Below are positions 52,180 through 64,000 of a DNA stretch of 64,000 nt, piece after piece. The notes below the pieces were generated by a model that made no database searches, had not been told where the DNA came from, and saw only the letters and a list, made by a program, of their open reading frames with translations. Each line of letters opens with the position of its first letter. The stretch's first letter is position 1. The position numbers and the translations under genes are program-made. The DNA is from Trichuris trichiura. Lineage: Eukaryota; Nematoda; Enoplea; Trichinellida; Trichuridae. The stretch is from contig JBAJFE010000041.1 of the NCBI GenBank assembly GCA_037903355.1, positions 434,001 to 498,000 on the forward strand, written 5' to 3'.

Positions 52180-53398
52180 ATGGGTTCGCGCCAGTCGGTC
52201 AGCCAGCCGCCTCGACCTCGTATCCCGCCGTCGGTGGCTGCAAACGGCAATAGTGCCGATACTTACGGCAGTGGCGGCAATCGTGCAAACGCTATTTCCA
52301 CCTCCTTTAGCGGAGTCAGCGAGTTGCATGCCGACTTGCTTAGTCAAGTGCTTTCTCAAACGACCAGACATGGACGGTCCGGACGTTCTAATCGGTCCTT
52401 GTCAATGCCGGGACCATCGGTTAGCCCTCCGTTAGACAACTCGTCGGATAGCAGCGATCCGGACTCGTCATCAACCGGTCTCTTTTCTTTGGATCGTTGG
52501 TTGAACCTTTCTTCAAGCCGACCTAGTAGCAGCGGTGCCGCGGCGATCTTAGTACCCACTTTTTCGGGTCGCTATTTCGGTAAGGCATATTCTTAATCGA
52601 CTAAAACTACCGTTCGTTTTGCCGTTTTCAGATTTGAAATGTCCAGTTTGTCATAAGGTCGTTCCTTCGGACGATGTTGAGTGTCATTTGGTCATGTGTC
52701 TTACTCGACCTCGAATCACGTACAATGGTGAGATCATTTGTTCCCTTCGGCCAACTGAGAGGGTAGGAGGGTAAGGGGGGGGGGGCTTCACCCATTTCCG
52801 GCCACAAATGTGCCCCACAATTTTCGTACTTTATCGTCGGCTATCGATTTAGCATGACACGCCCACTCATTCATTGTTTAGCACGTCGCATCGGTAACCC
52901 TTCCAGCCGATTGCGTCACGTTTGGTGGGCACCCATTTTGCTGCCTCTTTCGTAGGTTTACGTCGAAGCTCAAAGTCGCTTCATTGACCTTGAATATTTT
53001 GAAAGTTTCCAGAAAGCTGATATAGCACTTTGCCGAAGGGCCAAAAGATAGCAGTGATGAATTGGTTGGTGAATAGCGAAACGCAATCGTTACCCATTTG
53101 CTTACTGACAAGTCGAACGTCTCTCTCTTCGCTTGTAGTTGTTTTATTTTATTTATTTTATGCTATGTTGTTTTAGAAGACCTTCTGTCTGAAGATAAAG
53201 GTGAATGCGTCATTTGTCTGGACGACATGAATCAAGGGGACACGATCGCTCGTTTACCCTGCCTGTGCATCTATCATAAGACGTGGGCGCATAACTATTG
53301 TTGCCATTTTCAACTTTTTCAACGCTCAACGTTGCAGGTGTATCGATTCCTGGTTTAAAGTGAAAAACAGCTGCCCGGAGCATCCCGGTGACGACTGA
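52180..53398 (+). CDS. ZNRF1/2: ZNRF1/2-type E3 ubiquitin ligase (zinc finger plus RING, N-myristoylated)
   Basis: A membrane-associated RING E3 ligase; vertebrate ZNRF1/2 act at endosomes, lysosomes and synaptic vesicles. Exons: 52180-52579, 52632-52727, 53177-53282, 53338-53398 (TGA), 220 residues, all phases consistent. The chosen ATG gives MGSRQS, a good N-myristoylation signal matching the MGxKQS start of the family. The middle is Ser/Pro/Asn-rich and probably disordered. Exon 2 encodes the ZNRF zinc finger (CPVC...HLVMC). Exons 3-4 encode the C-terminal RING: GECVICLDDMNQGDTIARLP, CLCIYHKTCIDSWF, SCPEHPGDD, nearly identical to vertebrate ZNRF1/2. Length is close to human ZNRF1 (227 aa). 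The exon 3 donor GTGGGC is slightly unusual, but the join restores the RING exactly. It is convergent with the REEP5 gene. Confidence 0.94.
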
Positions 53399-53911
53399 TC
53401 AAACCGCTCTCCTTTTAACACCTTACAAGTCCAAAAGACAGACAAAGAAAGAAAGAGATGTTTACTTATCTCATTTTTGCCTTTAAAAAAAAGAGAGAAA
53501 AGAGAGGCAAAGACTCTTTTCCATTTAAGACAATTTATTTTTATGAGGCTATTGCCAAATGGTGTTCTTCTGCTAGTGCTCAGCCGATATCCACCCTATA
53601 CAGACATGTTGTGCAACGGGAAAATAGCTTAGGGTCGTTTAACCGCATTGACGGCGGTGGCGCGAGTGTATTTCTCTCTGTGTGTGTGTGTGGGCACTTT
53701 TTTACAATTATAGCGCCACCTAGGCACCCGTCAAAGCTGCGCGCGACCCGCTTTCACCTCTTTTCCTTTGGGTCTCGCAGACGACGAAGACACTTTTCAT
53801 TTTTAACCGGATGACTTCTCGGGCGGCTTTTTGATCGTTCATCATCATCTACTTCCTTTCTTCCTGCTCCTCTGACGTCGCACTCATTGATTCTGCAGCG
53901 TTTGAAAAGTC

Positions 53912-53917
53912 AATAAA
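53912..53917 (+). promoter_or_regulatory. Poly(A) signal AATAAA, probably of ZNRF
   Basis: A canonical signal about 510 bases after the ZNRF stop, followed within 30 bases by a T-rich stretch. It lies before the convergent REEP5 3' end. Confidence 0.5.
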
Positions 53918-54054
53918 GCAACGTTCTTTTTTTTTTCTTCTTTAATGGCGGAAAATCAACTAGCATACTTCTGTCAACGTGCTCCAACAAAAGACGCCAC
54001 GAATGGGATAAAAAGTGAGACTTTCAATCTTGTCCTGTAAATAATTGCTGATGC

Positions 54055-54108
54055 TACGACCACTACTTACTACTACTACTACTATTTATCATAATAATAA
54101 TAATAATG
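54055..54108. repeat. ACT/AAT trinucleotide microsatellite
   Basis: Short runs of (TAC)n and then (AAT)n lie between the convergent 3' ends of ZNRF and REEP5. Confidence 0.85.
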
Positions 54109-54165
54109 GACGCATACTCAGTTGGAGCATCGGTGACCTTCTCCGTATGCGCATAGCCATTTGTC

Positions 54166-55951
54166 TTACTTTCGCGGTTCAACAGAAGCTACGTGGCCTT
54201 TCAGCTTGTGCATTACCGGTGCTACCAGTTGAGTGTAAAGCTTTTCGGCCCCCATCGTCATTGGCAGATAGAGGTATAGCAGAAAGACGAACTGAAATAA
54301 ATAAACATTTGAAAATGGGTTACCACTTTGCGTAATGTAAAATTCAAAAGAAAGCTTTCTTTCTTGGCCGCCACCGAAGCGTCGCCTAATAGGGGATGAA
54401 AAAAGTTGCGGAATAATGGGGGCACTTTCTCTGTACGCTTCGGTGACTTTTACTTTTCCATGCTTGACTAGGGCCACTGTCGTCGTCGTCGCTACGCGGA
54501 AACTTACTTTGCACAAATAGTAGACGGGAAACCAGGTGAGTATAAGTTCGGAAGCGAACTCGACCACGTTGAGGAATGCGAAAACTACCCAGTATGTGAG
54601 CCACTGCGTATCGTCTTTCTTGTCCGACGATTCGACCGCTTTGTATCTAAGCAACAACTATCACATGACGGAAGCGAAAAGCGACTACGCAACATTAGGC
54701 TGCGTCGTCGTAAAAGAGTCAACATTTTATCTGCGCAATGTTTTGACGCTACAGAGAAACGCGCTTTCAACAAGAACGAATGGAACAGCGCCACTTCGTT
54801 CCTATTCACAATTTTTATTGCCACAGGTTAATCTAACCTGTTATCAAGACTTGTTAGACCTTGATGGTTAACTGTGCATCATTTGCAAAGCGGGTTAAGT
54901 CGAATCCCCAAACGGTAGCTTAGTGAGAACTTATTTGAATGAGTTAAACCTTCGGCGTCAAAACGTGCTTGCGTCAAAAAAAGCATGCGTAAATACAAAA
55001 GCCCCGTGTGCGGATGACAGATACAACAAGTAAAGCGCAGAACTCAAAGCTGGCTCACTGTCATCGTAGGGCGTCTATGCAAAACCTATCGCCGACAATA
55101 CGTAGGCGCCGCTTGCTTTGCGCAACATTACGATACCTCGGAGTTGATCTTTTGTTTGGTAGTTTGCCTAAATGCTCGCATAGCCAAAAAAACTATAAGT
55201 GTGAGTATAGATAGCCCACCCTTAAGGTTCGTTTATCGTAAGAGGAGCAGATTTGGAAATAATAGTACCTGCAAATCAAATAAGCTGCATAGATTGACAA
55301 GCAAACCTTTTAAAGGGTAGCGCGTGAAAAAAAAGTCGTCTATTTTTTGCTCTGGACGTTTTTTTGATATTGCTGCTTACCTGGAATGTTTCTGGTGGCA
55401 AAAGAAAGGGTTTACGAGCTGATTATTCGCTGCTAGTGAACTACCGGAAAACTGAGCGCTTAACAGGCTGAATCACCAGTATTGACGAAGTCGTCTGACA
55501 GCGCGGAAAAGCAATCACACCCGAAAACTTTGAAGAAAAACGTTTTGTTTGGCTAGTTCGCCAAACGGGTTTATCGCGTACAGTACGATAGCTTAAGACG
55601 ATCACTTACGATGCATAGGCAGGGTATGCAAAGCCGGCAAGATTGCACATCAACTGGGCGAACGACCCGATTATTAAATACAATGCAAAAGCTGCCATAA
55701 CGCCTAAAAGACAAAGAAAGTTAAGGAGTTGCACCTCGGGAAGCGGGAAACCAACTGATCAAGCGGTTTCTTAAGCATTCAAGTGAAAGCTGAAACTTAC
55801 CGGACACGATGAAGACACGATCAACGCCGGTAACATTCTCTATGCGTCCCAGAACGCGGGTAAATGCGTTGTCTTCATGCAAGCGTTTTGTCAAGTCAGC
55901 CCGGAACTTCTCTATCACGTCGCGGGAAATGAAGAACTTTTGCTTGTCCAT
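54166..55951 (-). CDS. REEP5: REEP5/Yop1-type (TB2/DP1/HVA22) ER-shaping protein
   Basis: An integral ER membrane protein whose paired hydrophobic hairpins curve tubular ER. Exons: 55951-55801 (ATG), 55703-55610, 54646-54508, 54291-54166 (TAA), 169 residues, every junction in phase. Exon 1 matches the REEP5 N-terminus ([28 protein letters not shown]). Exon 2 gives the first hairpin ([24 protein letters not shown]). Exon 3 carries the family signature KAVES...[14 protein letters not shown] and the second hairpin [15 protein letters not shown]. Exon 4 gives [19 protein letters not shown] and a short tail. The last intron (54292-54507) is 216 nt with no in-frame stop, so its retention would keep the frame. 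REEP6 is the closest alternative, but REEP5/6 and Yop1 share these motifs. Confidence 0.94.
54292..54507 (-). other. REEP5 intron 3: 216 nt, in-frame and stop-free
   Basis: It is bounded by a canonical donor (GTAAGT after TGCAAA) and acceptor (TTATTTCAG). Its length is a multiple of three and it contains no stop in the reading frame of exons 3 and 4. Read through, it would add 72 residues, polar and basic with a run of threonines, between the second hairpin and the C-terminal segment. Confidence 0.75.
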
Positions 55952-58771
55952 CTCGCACGTTCGATAATGCCTTGTTTCGTAGCTAAATCGTAGACATTAA
56001 GTTGACTTTGACAAGCAAGGCATCTCACTGGCGGACGCGACAAATGGAAAAAAGTGCGCGACAAACTGCCTAGCGCAAAACAACACGGAGATAACGGACA
56101 TATCCCACTAAGTTCGTTCAACGGTGGAGGAGCTTCGGTAAAACTGCCACTTCCGACGTTCAAACCGACAGACCAAACGAGGTGTAGACGTGGTCAGCGA
56201 CAAACGGCATAAAGCGGCCCACTCCGACGACTTCTTCGAACAACTGCTCGGAAAAGCACTCGACTGACACAGCTGTACTACCGTAATACTGAACCTGAGC
56301 ACACTTATTACGTTCTCGACGCTAACATGTATTCTCTGTCAGTATTTGTAAATGACATGCTGATAAAGCTGATTATTTAACTCAAAAACAAAAAGTATAG
56401 ATAGTTTTTATAAACCAAGTAACGTTGGATAAAAGTTTTATTCGGAAATATGAATCCGTAGCTACCGTATAAATGATGCTGAAGTAGCAAGTGACGAAAC
56501 ATTTCGCGAGAATGTTTATTCCGCGTTTTTTGGCAATTTTGCCTTTGCTAAATGCATTATTTTTGAGAACTGGTGCGCTTACGAAAATTGCGTTGCGTGA
56601 ATTCAGCGGGCGGAAGAAATTCGTTCTTAAAGAAAGCATAAACAGTTGCCTAGCTTTGTTGGCATAGATTTTGCGTTTTTTAACCTTTAATCGCCGACGT
56701 AAAATGTATCAAACAGTTTTTGGACTGCGTACGTTTTGAAAATGTAATTTTTGCGGTTTGGCAACCCGTTCATTAAATCAACGTTTATGAAATATGAAAA
56801 ATTAAATTTTGAAAAACGCACCAGGTAGGAAGGAAAAAAGAAGAGAGAAAATCAGATTAAAATGCGTATGTTTTGTTCAAAGTGCTGCCCAAACGCTGTT
56901 GCGAAGACATAGCAGGATTAGTTGATTTTCAGGCAAGCTTTTTGCCCATATTCACGAATTTTTCGTAAAAAATGCATTCCGACAAAACTACACGCTCAGA
57001 CCGAGCTAATATAAAAAACTCTACCTAATATAACTTAAAATTTTAAATTAACGCAAACAGTGGAATAACTTGTCCGCTATGCAGCAGACGGACTGAAGTC
57101 AAGAAATAAGACATAGAAGAATCCAAAGTGTTCCGCTTTTATTTGTTTGACCTGCAGCAGTGCACTAATTGCTTTTAAGGACTGTTCATTATTGCTAACA
57201 TTGAAAAACAGAGTGAACATTACCCATAGTCGTGAATACTCGTTTCTGCGTTATCCTACAAGATCCATTGGTACTTTGTAATACTCAGCCAAGCTGTAGC
57301 ATGCTAAAATTTAATAAGCAAATTATTTTTTCGAAAGGGTCTACCGAGTAAGATATGCAGGTTCCTTTCTCTTAAGCTTGCGGTTATCCTATTCCGCCTT
57401 TACTGGCGAGCAAGCCAACTATGCTAATCCGCCTTTGCTTAAGCTTAAGCCAAAATGTAATTCTTATATTCAGTTTTAGGCTTACAGAAGGGTAGAACAA
57501 GTTGGCCAGCAAAGTTACAGTACGAAAGGGGCCCATAACGAACACCTAATCAAGCGATTGCCTTTATTTGGCAAATTTCAAAGTAACTTTGTCGGCTTAG
57601 TATTCCGCAGTTTTCCGTGATGGCAAAACTTGTCGACGCAAAGGGATAAAATGCGCACCGTACGCAACAATGGAAAGTTGTGTGGAATATTGCAAGCAGC
57701 CAATGTTCCTGGTGCTCGTAGCGACGTTTAGCTTATAAATATTGGACACCTTAAAAGAAATTTGCATACATTTACGTTAAACTTTCATATTTATGCTTTT
57801 TAACGACGAAGGTTCAATAAACGCAAAGATAGTAATATGGAGCAGTTACGAAATGCACAGTTCAATAATTTTCCGTACTAAAAGAAACCATCCGTAAGTA
57901 GGATTTGCTATCGCCCTTGGTACAGTACGCCTAATTGAAAATCATGTTAGAACAAAAAGAAGTTAAGCAAGACTACCCTACGGTTGGTTTAGGCGGTTTA
58001 TTTCCTATTTTCCAACGATGCCTTTCCGCAAATTTGTGTATGCGGTCGGCTTCTTGAAATTAGCTTATCTATAAAGCTTTTTCTAAACTTGCTTACGGAA
58101 ATGGATGGAATCTTTGCTTCCTCTATAGAATATTGGCAAATTGAACTTTCAAATAACGCTTTTCATGTTGACAGTTGAGCGTTCATGTTGGCAATTATCG
58201 ATCCGACTTGATTATCTTCTCCGTTGCCGGGAAAAAGGGAAAGATCGTTTGGACCCAGAAGGGAATGAGAAAAAAGTTGTTTGACAATTAAAAATAAATC
58301 TCCCACTTCGCTCATTACTGCCCATATTTAGTCGAAGCGAACGGAGAGGGGAAAAGAGACGGTTTTTCAAACAAAAATCAATCGTAATGAACTTGCTCGA
58401 TTCGGCGACTTTTCCACTGTTTCCCATCTAGCAATCACAACTTTTGCTCGACCAACAGCGAACTGACGCTACACAAGCATTTCATCAAAGAAAAGCAGCG
58501 TATAAATTTCGTTCACGTATGACAGCCATTTATTAACATTAATAGGCATCGTGGTAGCCTGCAAGGAAATTGAATGCTCGTATGTATTACTTTTCCAATA
58601 TCGCCGTAGAAAACTACTGACCAACTATTAACCACAAAAAAACGCTCGTAGTAGTCTGTCCATTCCGTTTGGTATCTCACTTCGCTAAGCATAAATTTGC
58701 ATAAAGTTGACAGTCAAGCAACCGTCTTTTCATTGAAAAGTCCAAGTTGAGCAACGGCGTTGCGCTTCTAA
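55952..58771. other. Region between REEP5 start and Rab11 3' end
   Basis: Probably holds the REEP5 promoter directly after 55951. No further gene was recognised. TTTATT at 58772-58777 reads AATAAA on the minus strand and could end the distal Rab11 transcript. Confidence 0.4.
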
Positions 58772-59475
58772 TTTATTTACTCTTCTTTTTCCACTTTCAA
58801 CATGTGACCACTTCTTAAAAATTCAAGTTGTTGTCGTTCTATTCAAATTATTGAGTCTCTTCTTGGCCATATTGATTGTTACCTTCGAGATGGATGCTGC
58901 TGCTGCTGCTTGTCGAAGTTCGTATGCTATAGATTGTCAATAGTGGAAGTCCTTCTATGTGTTTACCCCAATGGGGAACTACAAGCAGCACTTATAAGAG
59001 GTTTGCTTTCCCTGAGCATACAGAGATCGGTCATATTCATTGAAACATGGAATAAACGAACAAGCTGCAGCGAAAGAAACGACAACGAACGACCGAGACT
59101 ACCTTTGGCTACAGATAGGTTACCTATTCAGCGGCAGTCAAGCAAACTGCCGGATAAAAGAGAAAGAGATAAGGAAATAAAGGGTACCCATGTGTTTAAG
59201 GGTGCTCTACAGGGGATGTGTGTGTGCGTGTCACGTGATTGAACAAGTAAATGGGCGCCAAAGAAAACAAAGCCAACTTTTCACGGAGCAACAGTTCAGT
59301 CGAGTGAGCGCCACGAAAAGTCATTCGCAGCAGCTCGTCCCAACGGGACATAATAGCAAATGTCTTCCAAAATCAGCAACACAGACGAAGTAGTAAAAGA
59401 AAGAAAAGAAATGAGTTCGACAAAGAAAAGGCGGGCGAAGAATATACACGCAGTTAAATGCCACCCGTTTAGAGC

Positions 59476-59612
59476 TTACTGACTGCAGCATTTGACGCCC
59501 GAACGGTCGACGGCCGGTTCGGTTGGAGCCACTTGGATCGTATTCAAGCTGCGATGAATTGGCGACTCGTCGCCAACATGAGCGCGACGTTGGGCAATGT
59601 TGCGAAAAATGT
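59476..59612 (-). CDS. Rab11: Rab11 distal alternative last exon (exon 4b)
   Basis: The exon follows the acceptor CCTTTTAG and begins with AC. After the G left over from exon 3 (62224-62449) this gives Asp, then IFRNIAQRR, in frame to TAA at 59476-59478. The tail reads NTIQVAPTEPAVDRSGVKCC then SQ, with the di-cysteine geranylgeranylation motif. It resembles the vertebrate Rab11 tail (EIYRIVSQ..., VPPTTENKPKVQCC). Length is 137 nt, phase-identical to exon 4a. Joined to exons 1-3 it makes a 215-residue Rab11. Confidence 0.85.
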
Positions 59613-59744
59613 CTAAAAGGAAAAAATACTCTCCGCTGCAAAAACCGGCTTCGTTTAAATTCAACCAATCAACATTACGCCATTGTAATTAACATAAACC
59701 TTTAAAAAAATCATTCTAACTCCTTATATGCAAATATATGTTTG

Positions 59745-59982
59745 TTTGGTTGCTTCTTTTTGTACGGATTTTCGTCCCGTTGAATAAACTTTTATTACTA
59801 AAATGTTCGGAGCTTTCGGGTCATTCGAGACCCGTCATAAGCGGTCTTAAGTTGTAAATATTCATATTTACAACTTAAGACCGCTGATGACGGGTCTCGA
59901 ATGACCCGAAAGCTTCAGACATTTTAGTAATAAAAGTTTTTTCAACGGGACAGAAAAATCCTTACAAAAAGAAGCAACCAAA
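59745..59982. mobile_element. Fold-back element with ~115-bp arms between the two Rab11 last exons
   Basis: The left arm (from TTTGGTTGCTTCTTTTTGTA) and right arm (ending GAAGCAACCAAA) are near-perfect inverted copies around a 2-base centre at 59862-59863 (GTAAATAT-TC-ATATTTAC). The 14-base string AAATATATGTTTGT stands at 59732-59745 and again at 60025-60038, so a larger unit may have duplicated its target. A TTTATT at 59791-59796 gives AATAAA on the minus strand; the right arm holds the mirror copy. It has no coding capacity. Confidence 0.88.
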
Positions 59983-60041
59983 TGAAATTATACGGTCCCG
60001 TACGAAGACACTATATCTTCAAAAAAATATATGTTTGTATC

Positions 60042-60047
60042 TTTATT
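60042..60047 (-). promoter_or_regulatory. Candidate poly(A) signal for the proximal Rab11 isoform
   Basis: TTTATT on the plus strand reads AATAAA on the minus strand, about 470 bases after the stop codon of exon 4a and before exon 4b. It would allow the proximal isoform to end before the fold-back element and the distal exon. Confidence 0.4.
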
Positions 60048-60518
60048 TAGTCAAGCTTACTTGCAGCAGCGAAACAGAGTTAGCCTCTCTTCGTTGTTAA
60101 CCCGATGTCGATAGGACAAAGACAAACACAGCAGGCAAAAAACCGTTTCACTAAGAGTAATAATCAACGAAAGAAATGCACCGACGCAAAATATAGCCAT
60201 TGAATATCAGCATTTTCAAGCGATCAAAAGCAGGCACCGATCACGGCAGCAGGCAATGTTACACACACACAATGATTAACAACGTGTAAGCAAAAAAGGA
60301 ACAAAAAACAAGTGGTGGGCGGCGAAGGATGGACTTTGTGTGTTCAAAAAAGAGAGGACAAAGACAACTGTTCAACTCGCACACACACACGCACGTAAGG
60401 TTGCACAGGATCGCGTCTCCAAGGCGGTGACGCGCGGGAATACAGTAAGAAAGAGAAGGATATGCAAGATAGAAGAGTTGAAATATGATGTGCGCGCCGA
60501 GCTGTCGGCACCATACTT

Positions 60519-63966
<3,448 letters not shown>

Positions 63967-64000
63967 CAGGTGGCCCTCGTTATACGCGAACAATTCGTCC
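63967..64000. mobile_element. Left end of a pogo/Tigger-like DNA transposon, cut by the window edge
   Basis: CAGGTGGCCCTCGTTATACG follows a TA. CAG..(G/C)CCCTCGTTAT..GCGAA-type ends after TA are typical of pogo/Tigger elements of the Tc1/mariner superfamily. The rest of the element would lie to the right, so neither its size nor its other end is known. Confidence 0.45.

Overview
This window is animal nuclear DNA. Its genes are split by canonical GT-AG introns, several only about 50-70 nt long, and it carries a tRNA gene with an intron, microsatellites and short inverted-repeat transposons. There are no operons with ribosome-binding sites. The small introns, moderate GC, intron-containing tRNA-Tyr and protein divergence suggest a compact invertebrate genome. 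A Trichuris-like (clade I) nematode would fit, but the species assignment is inference. I rebuilt exon structures by checking splice sites, reading phase and remembered family motifs together; no search was run.

Layout: 0.9-4.0 kb (+), a MALT1-type paracaspase with Ig-like domains. 8.6-16.2 kb (-), a Kv2/Shab voltage-gated potassium channel in four coding exons with a 4.4 kb first intron. 22.5 kb (+), tRNA-Tyr(GTA) with a 15-nt intron. 24.7-29.0 kb, a repeat block with clusters of a 15-bp palindrome and a TA-flanked MITE. 41.7-42.9 kb (+), an Sp-family (Btd box plus three C2H2 fingers) transcription factor, isolated in more than 20 kb of sequence without recognisable genes. 52.2-53.4 kb (+), a ZNRF1/2-type E3 ubiquitin ligase. 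54.2-56.0 kb (-), a REEP5/Yop1-type ER-shaping protein, convergent with ZNRF. 59.5-63.2 kb (-), Rab11.

The most interesting observation is in Rab11. The conserved GTPase body (exons 1-3) is followed by two separate terminal exons (60519-60661 and 59476-59612). Each has a good acceptor in the same phase, each restores the split codon and the conserved E/D-I-Y/F-R start of the C-terminal region, and each ends in its own di-cysteine prenylation motif. The gene therefore appears able to make two Rab11 isoforms that differ only in the hypervariable targeting tail. A ~240-bp fold-back element lies between the two exons. A second splicing candidate is the last REEP5 intron, which is 216 nt, a multiple of three and free of stop codons, so retention would insert 72 residues in frame.

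Other structure includes a perfect 70-bp palindrome with no spacer in Kv2 intron 1, a hAT-type MITE with an exact 8-bp target duplication, a fold-back element at the left edge and a pogo/Tigger-like terminal repeat cut by the right edge. The genes do not form one pathway. ZNRF, REEP5 and Rab11 all act on or at membranes, but their closeness looks coincidental.
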